From Arsenophonus sp. aPb (lineage in GTDB: Bacteria > Pseudomonadota > Gammaproteobacteria > Enterobacterales > Enterobacteriaceae): a DNA stretch of 64,000 bases. Below, piece by piece: positions 27,501 to 35,601 of the stretch. Position 1 is the stretch's first letter; each line of letters starts with the position of its first letter. The notes under the pieces were generated by a model that was not told where the DNA came from, ran no database searches, and was given only the letters and a program-made list of their open reading frames with translations. Both the position numbers and the translations under genes were made by a program. The stretch lies in contig NZ_CP123499.1 in NCBI RefSeq assembly GCF_029873475.1, positions 2,108,001-2,172,000 of the forward strand, in the 5' to 3' direction.

Positions 27501-27936
27501 ATCAAATAGTAATCAATCCCCTCATTATAATGGATTAGCGGTTGATTTTGTCGTTTCATCAATAATCAAATTAGCAAAAAATAATCACAATCAGAGACTT
27601 ACTTTCAATATGGTTAATCCACAAAATGATAAAGTGTCTCTTGACACGATTATTGATTGGTTAATTAATTCAGGTATTAATATCAAAAAAATAGATGATT
27701 ATGAAGAATGGTATCAACAATTTAAATTGGCCATGAAAAAATTACCTAGTAATTTAAAACAGTATTCCATGTTACCTGTTATTAGCCTATTAAAACAACC
27801 AGAAAAAATAACTAGCAATTTTTGGCTTCAACCTAATAAATTCTCTTCTATTGTTGGTAATACAATACCTGCTATTACACCATCCTTAATTAGTAAATAT
27901 ATCGCTGACTTTAAGGCACTAAATCTATTAATTTAG
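24586..27936 (+). CDS. Carboxylic acid reductase (adenylation - carrier - thioester reductase)
   Basis: Carboxylic acid reductases activate an acid with ATP, load it on a phosphopantetheine arm and reduce it with NADPH to the aldehyde. All three domains are complete. Adenylation domain, about residues 1-590: phosphate loop TSGSTGAPKG (208-217), YGSTE (369-373), TGD (443-445), family signature NVIKLSQGEF, and the late lysine in LGKPLR (K568). Carrier: LGGDSL with attachment S638. Reductase: TGANGYLG (734-741), LVNHILPY, and YAISK with Y907 and K911. These match actinobacterial enzymes rather than an NRPS fragment. A strong AAGGAGG precedes the ATG. It stands alone between tRNA-Arg(CCU) and potD, visibly more AT-rich than its neighbours, which suggests horizontal gain. 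It needs a phosphopantetheinyl transferase, not in this window. The substrate is unknown. Confidence 0.9.
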   Translation: MRLVYIIENIIKKHHDRPAIGERVKRYIKDAKSKRIVCQLAAKYQTITYQQLWNRAESIANEWYQHDQYPLKAGDKVVILSFIHSDYIAINLACVQINAIIVPLQTNLSNKELTLTLQEIEPRIIAASIEYLPIAVELAKNNNSIKRIIVFDYDPSHDNAEKLEQLQNQSIIKIEELPNIIRLGSKLPKVPYPENSHDTSSISMIIYTSGSTGAPKGAIYTEKFVANMWDASLFANNTNKENTTVLYLPISHCWGNLKFTNQLAKGGTCYLVAKSNLSTLFEDIALAKPIELSLVPRVCEMIFQQYQSELEVRKKTTHDPLLDIKLKKEIRTNIFGGRITNISFGSGHLAKKLADFIESLFEIKLYNDYGSTETLVICNDNKVLKPPVEDYKLIDVPELGYYSTDKPYPRGELLLKTATIISGYYKHPELNSQIFDEQGYYKTGDIVKETAKDHLVFIERRKNVIKLSQGEFIITTMLETLFKESPLIKDIFIYGNSKWSYLLAVIIPIPELLYHYNKQDNEIKQLIQQSLKKIAKDANLKPYEAPRDFLIDTEPFSQKNGLLSELGKPLRQKIKTYYINDLNKLHQEICNNDFSNFSQHINKENILETVIKLTQYLVGSPGMVINSAATFRQLGGDSLSTLQFSLELEKIWGIMIPVDMIANPTCTLDDIADYIKSNQCVKNLRPTFATIHGIDKKKIYAYQLALDKFIDPEILQPIKNSSRSLSSFHNVLLTGANGYLGKFLCLALLEELNKTDGKLICVIREKDSDSARQRLINTFSPHNDQLALKFKQLADKHLTVYAGDLTKPNLGLDEKTWHYLSQNIDHIFHAGALVNHILPYQLLFETNVLGTAELIKLALVNHLKHFVFISSIIVVIPSDNNKPLSEDDNICEAIPYQEINNQYANGYAISKWASEILLHEANNHFKLPVTVFRPSMILAHRQYATELNINDVFTRLLLSIINTKIAPKSFYQSNSNQSPHYNGLAVDFVVSSIIKLAKNNHNQRLTFNMVNPQNDKVSLDTIIDWLINSGINIKKIDDYEEWYQQFKLAMKKLPSNLKQYSMLPVISLLKQPEKITSNFWLQPNKFSSIVGNTIPAITPSLISKYIADFKALNLLI

Positions 27937-28022
27937 AATAACTAAATTAATTTTTTAACAAAATTATTAAATATGATTATTAATCATGATTTCTGATTTA
28001 ATAGCTAGCAGTAAATAATATA

Positions 28023-28045
28023 GCACCATAATATTATGATGGTGC
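28023..28045. terminator. Hairpin between the converging reductase gene and potD
   Basis: A stem with arms GCACCAT / ATGGTGC encloses a nine-base loop between the two converging genes. T-runs on either side are weak, so it is only a probable terminator. The 3' end of tRNA-Arg is not repeated here. Confidence 0.45.
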
Positions 28046-28090
28046 TTCACTGTAATAATTTTGCTCAAGATAAAAATAGCCTAATGAAAT

Positions 28091-29137
28091 TTAACGGCCC
28101 GCTTTTAATCGTTGAAAATAACTTTCATATAAAATATTAGCATTGCCCACATCATTCTGCCATTCTCCTCTTTTTAAGGTTTCTTCATCAGGATAGAGGG
28201 TTTTATCTGCCACAAGTTCTGCTGGTAATAATTGCTTGGCGGCTAAATTGGGCGTTGGATAACCAATTTGTTGTGCTACTTGAGCCGCAATATCGGGTCG
28301 CAGCAAAAAATTAATTAACTTAAGCGCACCTTCAACATTTTTCGCATTGGCAGGGATCGCTAAACTATCCATCCAAAAAATCCCCCCTTCTTTTGGCCAA
28401 ATAAATTGTATGGGGGCTCCTGATTGGCGCACTACATAGGCAGAACCATTCCATAGCATGCCCACATCGACTTCACCTTGTATAAAAGGATTAGCCGGAT
28501 TATCAGAATTAAATGCCATGACATTTGGCATTAATTTTTTTAACTCTTCATAGGCTGTTTTGATTAACATCGGATCGGTTGTATTGCCTGAATGACCCAG
28601 TTTAAGTAGCGCCATTTGAAACACTTCTCGTGCATCATCAGTTAATAACAGCCCATTTTTATATTCGGGTCTCCATAAATCTGCCCAAGAGGTAATAGTT
28701 TTAGGATCAATAACCTCACTATTGATACCAATACCTGTCGCTCCCCAAATATAAGGTATTGAATAATCATTTTTTGGATCAAATGATTTATGTAATAAAT
28801 TTGGATCAAGGTTTTTAAATTGATTCAATTTACTTTTATCAATTTTTTGTAGCATGCCTTCCTTACTCATTTTCGCCACAAAATAGGTTGAAGGTACCAC
28901 TAAATCATAAGCACCTTCAGTATAAGTTTTGAGTTTGGTGTACATACTTTCATTAGATTCATAAGTCGAATAAATGACCTTGATACCCGTTTCTTTAGTA
29001 AACTGATTAAGTAGCCCGGGAGGAACATATTCTGACCAATTATAAAAATAGACTACCTTATCATCATCAGCTGCTATAGCTGAGCCAATACTCGCGGCTA
29101 TAATCCCTGCTGCAAGCCATGAGGAGCACTTTTTCAT
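28091..29137 (-). CDS. potD: Spermidine/putrescine ABC transporter substrate-binding protein
   Basis: PotD captures spermidine (and more weakly putrescine) in the periplasm and delivers it to PotABC. The signal peptide ends after SAIAA near residue 23; the binding-protein core shows YFYNWSEYVPPGLL, YDLVVPSTYFV, the substrate-box region YIWGATGIG and DSLAIPANAKN. 348 residues, identical to the E. coli length. It is the last gene of potABCD but is set 258 bases away from potC, whereas in E. coli they touch or overlap. Confidence 0.96.
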   Translation of the reverse strand: MKKCSSWLAAGIIAASIGSAIAADDDKVVYFYNWSEYVPPGLLNQFTKETGIKVIYSTYESNESMYTKLKTYTEGAYDLVVPSTYFVAKMSKEGMLQKIDKSKLNQFKNLDPNLLHKSFDPKNDYSIPYIWGATGIGINSEVIDPKTITSWADLWRPEYKNGLLLTDDAREVFQMALLKLGHSGNTTDPMLIKTAYEELKKLMPNVMAFNSDNPANPFIQGEVDVGMLWNGSAYVVRQSGAPIQFIWPKEGGIFWMDSLAIPANAKNVEGALKLINFLLRPDIAAQVAQQIGYPTPNLAAKQLLPAELVADKTLYPDEETLKRGEWQNDVGNANILYESYFQRLKAGR

Positions 29138-29173
29138 AGAGTGTTTCCTTCATAAAACAATAGTGAGTGAAAA

Positions 29174-29215
29174 CCCATAGACTTTTTTGTCTAGGTAAAA
29201 AAGTTATTATATGGG
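29174..29215 (-). promoter_or_regulatory. Nested inverted repeat in the potC-potD gap
   Basis: An 8-bp stem (ACTTTTTT / AAAAAAGT, eight-base loop) is nested in a 6-bp outer stem (CCCATA / TATGGG), all within the unusual 258-base gap before potD. It could be an RNA processing or stability element, or part of a separate potD promoter region. No function is proven by sequence. Confidence 0.4.
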
Positions 29216-29395
29216 CACCTGTAATGGGGTAAAGCTTATAAATGCCATTTAGTGACAAATTTTACTAGAAAAAAACTATTTCGGATTTTTAATAAAATAA
29301 AAAATAAATAATAATAGCTAACCAAAATACACTAATTAACATCCTGGTAATATGCCAATACTTGCGATCCAACGCATTTAATTCTGGCACTAGGT

Positions 29396-30181
29396 TTAAT
29401 TTATATTTTTTATCGATTTTATTTTTAACATCCATTGACTCAACAGCACAAGTATTAATGAAAATAATAATAAAACCGTCGCTAGCGCATTAACTTCTGG
29501 TGAGATCCCTATTTTTACCATTGAATAAATTTTCAGAGGCAATATTTCATAAGCCGGTCCAGTAACAAAAGAAGATACAACTACATCATCCATTGAAAGA
29601 GTAAAACTTAATAACCAACCCGAAATGACAGCTGGCAAGGCTAATGGTAAAATAATTTGCCGTAAAATAGTTAATTCACTAGCACCTAAGTCTCGCGCAG
29701 CTTCTAACATTTTCACATCAAAATCCTTCAATCGCGCATAAACCGTAATAACCACAAAAGGTAAACAAAATGTAATATGAGAGAAGAGTAAAGACCAAAA
29801 ACCTAAAGAAATTCCTAATAACATAAAGACTAATAGTAATGAGATTGCCATCACAATATCAGGAGACATCATTACAACAAATAACATACCACTAACAAAT
29901 GATTTTCCTCTGAATTGGTAACGAAATAAAGCCACCGCTGCTAATGAACCAATCAAAGTAGTACAACTAGCTGAAATCATCGCTATCGTTAATGAATGAC
30001 CTGCAGCCTGTAACAAACTATCATTATTCCACAACATGTCATACCATTCGATAGTCAACCCTTGCCACACATTACCAAAGCGTGAGGCATTAAATGAATT
30101 GACAATCAAAATAATAATTGGAATATATAAATAGGCATAAATGATGGTGAGGAAACCACTTCGTAAAAAACGTCCAATCAT
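29396..30181 (-). CDS. potC: Spermidine/putrescine ABC transporter permease PotC
   Basis: PotC is one of the two membrane subunits of the polyamine importer. Six hydrophobic segments are visible, and the cytoplasmic EAA loop that contacts PotA reads EAARDLGASELTILRQIILP. 261 residues matches the family. The ATG overlaps the potB stop in an ATGA, so translation is coupled. Confidence 0.96.
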   Translation of the reverse strand: MIGRFLRSGFLTIIYAYLYIPIIILIVNSFNASRFGNVWQGLTIEWYDMLWNNDSLLQAAGHSLTIAMISASCTTLIGSLAAVALFRYQFRGKSFVSGMLFVVMMSPDIVMAISLLLVFMLLGISLGFWSLLFSHITFCLPFVVITVYARLKDFDVKMLEAARDLGASELTILRQIILPLALPAVISGWLLSFTLSMDDVVVSSFVTGPAYEILPLKIYSMVKIGISPEVNALATVLLLFSLILVLLSQWMLKIKSIKNIN

Positions 30182-31038
30182 GCCAAATCCACCTTTTTAT
30201 TCAGCAAATTTGCAGCACGATAATAAACATAGAGTAGTAGGCCCATAGCAATAGTTAATACTATACTGGTCGCTGCGCCAAAAGGCCAATCGCGCAAATT
30301 AAGAAATTGGCTCTTGATAACGTTACCGATTAATAAATTTTTTGCCCCACCCATTAAATCCGCTACATAAAACAATCCCATTGCTGGTAATAGCACTAAT
30401 AAGCATCCCGCTATTATACCTGGCATAGTTAGTGGCACTATAATACGTAAAAAAGTTTGAAATTTATTAGCACCAAGATCCCGCGCAGCCTCAAGACAAG
30501 ATTTATCCAATTTTTCAATACTTGAATAAAGTGGCATCACCATAAATGGCAACAAAATATAAACTAATCCCATAATGACGGCTTCTTGCGTATACATGAT
30601 GCGAATAGGTTTATCTATCAACCCAATCCACAGCAAAAAATCATTTAAATAGCCACGGGTACTCAAAAAAATCTTCAACCCATAAATACGAATAAGTGAA
30701 TTAGTCCAAAATGGCACAATCAATAAAAATAACATTAATGGCTGCAATTTGGGTGGTAATCGCGTCAGCAGAAATGCAAATGGATAGCCAATCATCAAAC
30801 AACACAAGGTAGCAATAATTGCCATATTTAGTGAGTGAAACATCACCTCTACATATAAGGGATCAAATAGCCGGGTATAATTGTCGAGGGTAAAAACCAT
30901 GTCGACTAAATTTGCATCATCACGGGTCAAAAAACTGGTAATAATGATCATCAAATTTGGCAAGAAGGCAAACAAAAGCAACCAGGAAACCAATCCGATA
31001 ACGATAACATTTTGAAAAATTTTACGATTATTCTTCAT
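30178..31038 (-). CDS. potB: Spermidine/putrescine ABC transporter permease PotB
   Basis: PotB is the partner permease of PotC. It has six membrane segments and the EAA loop EAARDLGANKFQTFLRIIVP. Length is 286 residues; the N-terminus is somewhat extended relative to E. coli and begins inside the potA end (11-base overlap), so an internal start is possible. It forms the PotA2-PotB-PotC importer. Confidence 0.96.
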   Translation of the reverse strand: MKNNRKIFQNVIVIGLVSWLLLFAFLPNLMIIITSFLTRDDANLVDMVFTLDNYTRLFDPLYVEVMFHSLNMAIIATLCCLMIGYPFAFLLTRLPPKLQPLMLFLLIVPFWTNSLIRIYGLKIFLSTRGYLNDFLLWIGLIDKPIRIMYTQEAVIMGLVYILLPFMVMPLYSSIEKLDKSCLEAARDLGANKFQTFLRIIVPLTMPGIIAGCLLVLLPAMGLFYVADLMGGAKNLLIGNVIKSQFLNLRDWPFGAATSIVLTIAMGLLLYVYYRAANLLNKKVDLA

Positions 31039-32137
31039 CGAGAAGTACGACCTCCCAACTTTCTACCCATGTCACAGCAATTTTTTGTGCTAACGAGTGG
31101 TCTACATCCGGATCATCTTCATTAAAAAATTCACTGACCATCACCCGCTTACCATTGTTCATTTCTACTTCGGTATCAAGCATCATCCCCTTATAGTTGC
31201 GTTCACGTACATGTCCAATAAGTCCAGCAGGCTGCTGTTCGTCGTCTATCTCTTTAACACGTAAATCCTCTGGTCGCAATAAAACTTTTAATGGCTGACC
31301 TTCCGATACAGCAAGCTTCGTGTAAATATCACACTCATAGCCTTCAACATTGGCTCGAATACGCTGCGCATCAATACGGTGTAATGCTATCGCATCAAAA
31401 ATATTAATTTCGCCGATAAACCGGGCGACAAATAAATTCTTTGGCTCTTCATATATTTCACGGGGCGACGCATCTTGTTCAATATGCCCATCTCGCATAA
31501 CTAAGATACGATCAGACATGGCGAGCGCTTCTTCTTGATCGTGGGTAACATAAATAAAAGTGATCCCTAACTGACGTTGCAAGGCTTTTAATTCACTTTG
31601 CATCTTTTTACGTAAGTTATAATCCAGCGCCGATAAGGACTCGTCTAATAAAAGAACTTTAGGTTTATTGATAACTGCACGTGCAATTGCCACTCTTTGC
31701 TGCTGTCCACCCGATAACTGATGGGGATATCGCTGGGCAAAGTCTTCTAACTGCACCATACGTAGCACTTCTTCTACTCTCGGCTTGATTTCTTGAAAAG
31801 ATTTTTTCTGCATACGTAAACCAAATGCAACATTATCAAATACCGACATATGGGGGAATAAGGCATAACTTTGAAAAACAGTGTTTACATGACGCTGTTC
31901 AGCCGGAATATTCGTAATATCCTGACCTTGAAGAAAAATATGCCCATTATCAACATGATCTAATCCAGCAATTAACCGCAAAATAGTCGTTTTACCACAT
32001 CCTGACGGACCTAATATGGTAAGAAATTGACCATCATTAATCGTAAGATTAAACTGTGAAATAATATTTTTGCCATCGAAACCTTTAGTCAAGGATTTTA
32101 ATTCGATCAATGGTGTAAGAGAGGTTGTCTCAGTCAT
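31028..32137 (-). CDS. potA: Spermidine/putrescine ABC transporter ATPase PotA
   Basis: PotA hydrolyses ATP to drive polyamine uptake. Walker A is GPSGCGKTT (near residues 43-51), the signature LSGGQQQRVAIARA is followed by Walker B KVLLLDESLSALD, and the C-terminal TOBE-like regulatory domain extends to residue 369. First gene of potABCD; a 443-base gap lies upstream. Confidence 0.97.
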   Translation of the reverse strand: MTETTSLTPLIELKSLTKGFDGKNIISQFNLTINDGQFLTILGPSGCGKTTILRLIAGLDHVDNGHIFLQGQDITNIPAEQRHVNTVFQSYALFPHMSVFDNVAFGLRMQKKSFQEIKPRVEEVLRMVQLEDFAQRYPHQLSGGQQQRVAIARAVINKPKVLLLDESLSALDYNLRKKMQSELKALQRQLGITFIYVTHDQEEALAMSDRILVMRDGHIEQDASPREIYEEPKNLFVARFIGEINIFDAIALHRIDAQRIRANVEGYECDIYTKLAVSEGQPLKVLLRPEDLRVKEIDDEQQPAGLIGHVRERNYKGMMLDTEVEMNNGKRVMVSEFFNEDDPDVDHSLAQKIAVTWVESWEVVLLDEE

Positions 32138-32580
32138 TTAAAGTATCACTCTATCCCTTATAGTAATGCAGATAGAACCGCAACAGGAAAAAGACTGTAT
32201 TAGCTAATCAGGAAGACTCCCAGCAATAGCCAAAACCAGTTGCGCCAATAGATTGAATAAAGAGAGAATGATAAACGTAGCAACACAAAATTAAAAGCAA
32301 TATCATCAGAAAAATGACAACATTAATCTTAATATATTAAATTAAACTTAAGCCTAAATAGTTAGCAGTCGAAAATAAATCTAATATTTCTATCTATTGC
32401 CTGCCATTAATTAATATAAGAGATGATAAAGTGAGCTTGCTATTTTCATTAAGAATTTGCATAAATTATAGCTAATAGCTAATAATTTATAAAAACTCAA
32501 TTTATACTATTAGGTAGTTAAAACAATAAGTTAAATTTAACAAATCTGCTCATAATTATTTATTCGGCTAGCTTTTTCAC
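32138..32580. other. Intergenic region upstream of potA, no gene seen
   Basis: This AT-rich gap should hold the potABCD promoter and the end of the neighbouring membrane gene. No reading frame, tRNA or clear terminator could be recognised, and no operator is claimed. Confidence 0.5.
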
Positions 32581-33915
32581 TTAACTAGAGTGAAAAATAC
32601 GCAAAAATCGCTGGTACCAGCAATGGGGTGTAGGATGTACTAGCGCATTCAAGGCGCGAGAATAGTCCATAACTAATCCCGGCGTCCAAGCCATGGATAT
32701 CGCTCGCTGGCGAATTTGCGATGCAACCCATAATTCCGGCGACAGCAATAATTTCACCAGCGTTAAAAAATTGTTGCTTTTATCAGCCAATACCCCTTCT
32801 AAGGCAGCTTCTAGCGCATAAGCCACACTACTGGAGCAATTGCGGTAAGTTAGATTATAAAGCGCTATTTGCCGATATTTTTGCCAAAAAATTGCCAAAG
32901 TAACCGCGTTATAATGATAAAAATGGATCTGAAAATCAGATCGACACCACTGTGAAACTTCAGAGTCATAGTCAGGCTGAAATTCACCTGCAACATTATT
33001 TTCTTCGGTAGCTTTTAATTTATTTAAAAATTCAGAAGGAGAACGATCGATATCATCGATTGGATATAAGCTAATATAAATCTGATTTCTAATCTCCAAT
33101 GCGGCGTGACCGGTAGAAATAACACCATTACGGTCAACAGCTGCAATATAGCGATTAATTACTGGGCGAGGTCTGGGCGGTAAATCAGCCGAGCCTTCTG
33201 GCGTCCAAATATGCACTGTAAGCGGTGAAGTATGAGACAAATTGATACTCGTTTGCTGTTCTTCAGTTAGTGGCATGACTTCATCTATTTTAATTTCTTG
33301 CAGCTCAAATTCTTTTTGTGATAATGCGCTATCAGCCATTAAAGTAAATATCGTTTGTCCATGTCGAATAACGCGTAATTTACTGGAGAAACGGATGGCA
33401 GATATTCCACTATGCATTAATAACACAGCCAAAACGATTGGAAATGTCGATTGGTAACTAAGGGGATAAGGAAATAAGATCACCATAGCAAACAACAAAT
33501 AAAATCCACCTAACCAAATAGTACGTTTCCATAGGCGATGACGAACCACTAAAGCGGACACGATACTAAATATAGCAAGTAATAAATAATTAAAGCCTAA
33601 CACTATTGATAAGATCAAATGACTATAATTATCATCAATTAAAAGAGAAACAGATACCAGAAAAAATAATCCACCTTTGAGAAAAAGAATAAATTTTTGG
33701 CTACCAATTCCACTATTGGCGACACTCAGAGTAATTAAACTCTCAATTAATGTGAATATGCTTATCCAGACCACCGGAATATAACGTGTTTGTCCTAATT
33801 CATCACACAATATCACTAAGCCCAATAAAGCCCATAACAGCCCACCAATTAGCAACCAAATCGCCTGCTGGTGCATAAATTTTTTACCTAAAAGTAAACA
33901 AGCAATTTGCAACAT
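32581..33915 (-). CDS. Membrane protein with HdeD-like helices and a putative permuted papain-like (NlpC/P60) domain
   Basis: Not a gene I can name. The first half (about residues 1-185) is a bundle of roughly six hydrophobic segments resembling the HdeD membrane family. The second half is soluble and has a histidine in ISTGHAALEI (about H270) followed 90 residues later by a cysteine in YRNCSSSVAYAL (about C360). A His-first, Asn-Cys-second order is typical of circularly permuted NlpC/P60 folds such as LRAT and YiiX, so an amidase, thioesterase or acyltransferase is plausible; this is inference. ATG 33915 (11 bases after the stop of the upstream gene, with GGA before it) is preferred to GTG 33966, which overlaps that gene. 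Clearly cotranscribed with the MASE1 gene. Confidence 0.6.
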   Translation of the reverse strand: MLQIACLLLGKKFMHQQAIWLLIGGLLWALLGLVILCDELGQTRYIPVVWISIFTLIESLITLSVANSGIGSQKFILFLKGGLFFLVSVSLLIDDNYSHLILSIVLGFNYLLLAIFSIVSALVVRHRLWKRTIWLGGFYLLFAMVILFPYPLSYQSTFPIVLAVLLMHSGISAIRFSSKLRVIRHGQTIFTLMADSALSQKEFELQEIKIDEVMPLTEEQQTSINLSHTSPLTVHIWTPEGSADLPPRPRPVINRYIAAVDRNGVISTGHAALEIRNQIYISLYPIDDIDRSPSEFLNKLKATEENNVAGEFQPDYDSEVSQWCRSDFQIHFYHYNAVTLAIFWQKYRQIALYNLTYRNCSSSVAYALEAALEGVLADKSNNFLTLVKLLLSPELWVASQIRQRAISMAWTPGLVMDYSRALNALVHPTPHCWYQRFLRIFHSS

Positions 33916-33925
33916 AAACAATCCG

Positions 33926-35197
33926 TTATAAATCAACTTTTGTTTTTGAAAGAATTTCCCATTCACCTAATAGCATTGGATTAATTTTATCAGCAATAGT
34001 GATTAATATTCGATCACGCACGTTAAGCCATTCACCATCTAACCCCTTTAATTGAAAGCTGACCGGCATACCATGATAGGAGCTTACTAATGACCAGTGC
34101 TCTTTTAAAATTTCATGGGCAGAAATTTCAATCGCTTTTAATATATGGTGAATATCACTTTTCACCGGTAACGATGTGATTAATTTAATTTGCGGATCAA
34201 ATTTTATTTTGTCTTCTTGAATAAACAATTGGTAACGAATGAGGGATTTTGAGGCACGTTTACTCGTTCTTTCTACTTGAGATGCTGCAAGCAATGAAAG
34301 TAGCAACATAAAAATGGCAATAACGGACAGGTAAGTTTGAGCAAGTAATAGAGGCTCTTCTCTTAATAAGCCAGGTAAAAAGAAAGGTCCATAGCCCTGT
34401 TCACTATAGAAAATAACAATGGTTCCCAAGACTAATAATCCAATTCCTCGACCAAAATCTTGTAGAAATAGGATCAAAAGAATAATGAAAATAATGGGTA
34501 TGCAAGCTAATATAATATTTAATGCTGAGCCATAATGATAATTAATATAACCTTTCACTCCAGTCATCTGATCAGAAAAAATTAACCAGCTACTGATTGC
34601 CAGCAACATTAACCAACATAATGTTAATAATATTTTTTTTATACTGTTAAGCTGCTTTAATGACTGTGGTTGTACTAAACCTAATAACATCGCGACAGCA
34701 AAATAGATACCTGACATATCAGCCAGCCAACTGGTAAGAAAATCATCTAAAATAATCTTCTCATCAAGAGAACCCAACAACAGGACACTCAGCCAATTAT
34801 CAATAGCACATATTACTGCTGAAATCACAATCCAAGTTATAATGGTATTTAATGGCGATTGATATTGCGCTAAATATCTTACAATAGAGGCAATTAATAA
34901 CGGAGAAATAAGTAAACTAATCGCACTAACCATACTCATCACAGAAGTGGCAACATTGAATGGTTCCAGATACCAATTGACCAAACTAAATAAAAACAAA
35001 AAAGCAGGCCAGGAACGTACTGGTGATAATAAAAATGCCACAATACTCACACCAGCAGGAAACCACACCACAACTAGCGATTCATCATAAGGTACTTGTA
35101 CTTCCTTAGAAATAACAGCCGAAATAAAATAAATTAATGTCCAACTTAGGAATGTAAACCACCTAATATGACTGGAAATTTTCACCAGTCCTATCAT
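33926..35197 (-). CDS. MASE1-type integral membrane protein without a GGDEF or kinase domain
   Basis: The first 310 residues are multi-spanning and resemble the MASE1 sensory module (VVWFPAGVSIVAFLLSPV near residue 50 is the recognisable part). MASE1 normally sits in front of GGDEF or histidine kinase domains; here only about 115 soluble residues follow (from about residue 305), with no recognised output domain. AAGGAGA eight bases before ATG 35197 fixes the start. Immediately followed by the HdeD-like/papain-like gene, so the two likely form one membrane system. The signal sensed and the output are unknown. Confidence 0.65.
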   Translation of the reverse strand: MIGLVKISSHIRWFTFLSWTLIYFISAVISKEVQVPYDESLVVVWFPAGVSIVAFLLSPVRSWPAFLFLFSLVNWYLEPFNVATSVMSMVSAISLLISPLLIASIVRYLAQYQSPLNTIITWIVISAVICAIDNWLSVLLLGSLDEKIILDDFLTSWLADMSGIYFAVAMLLGLVQPQSLKQLNSIKKILLTLCWLMLLAISSWLIFSDQMTGVKGYINYHYGSALNIILACIPIIFIILLILFLQDFGRGIGLLVLGTIVIFYSEQGYGPFFLPGLLREEPLLLAQTYLSVIAIFMLLLSLLAASQVERTSKRASKSLIRYQLFIQEDKIKFDPQIKLITSLPVKSDIHHILKAIEISAHEILKEHWSLVSSYHGMPVSFQLKGLDGEWLNVRDRILITIADKINPMLLGEWEILSKTKVDL

Positions 35198-35601
35198 CAA
35201 CGATTCTCCTTTATATTTTGCTAATAAAACCTTTAACAATCAATAAATAGTATTTACTTGCAAAATAAACTGTATTTAAATTTCAAACACTAAAATAATG
35301 ATATATATTAAACAAGTAGCAGAACTAAAAAATTATTAATATTAAATTAGATTATTACTTTTTTATAACAAACAAATGCAGTTGCTGGACTTTTAAAATA
35401 TATTTTTCACTATTAAAACTAGCCTAATTAAGCATTATTTTATTTAGCAATATTAATAAGGGGCTTAGTTAAGAATAGATTAACAACAACAATCAAATCA
35501 TTTACTCAATAGCCAATAAGTCAGCGTTTTAGCTGTTTAACACTAATTTGATTAAATTTGCTAAAAAGAACATTAAGTAAGTTTTAATTTTAAGCTTACA
35601 A
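35198..35601. other. Intergenic region between the MASE1 gene and glycerate kinase, no gene seen
   Basis: About 400 bases, very AT-rich. It should hold the promoter of the MASE1/HdeD-like pair. No open reading frame or RNA gene was recognised. Confidence 0.5.

Noticed and set aside
24586..27936. Fragment of a non-ribosomal peptide synthetase
   Set aside because: The gene has one adenylation, one carrier and one reductase domain with the KLSQGEF and LVNHILPY signatures of carboxylic acid reductases, no condensation domain, and is complete at both ends.
24378..28090. Repeat of the tRNA-Arg 3' end (attachment-site right border) around the carboxylic acid reductase gene
   Set aside because: I looked for the CTGCAGGGGACACCA end downstream of the gene and did not find it; no integrase either. 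An integrated element is therefore not claimed.
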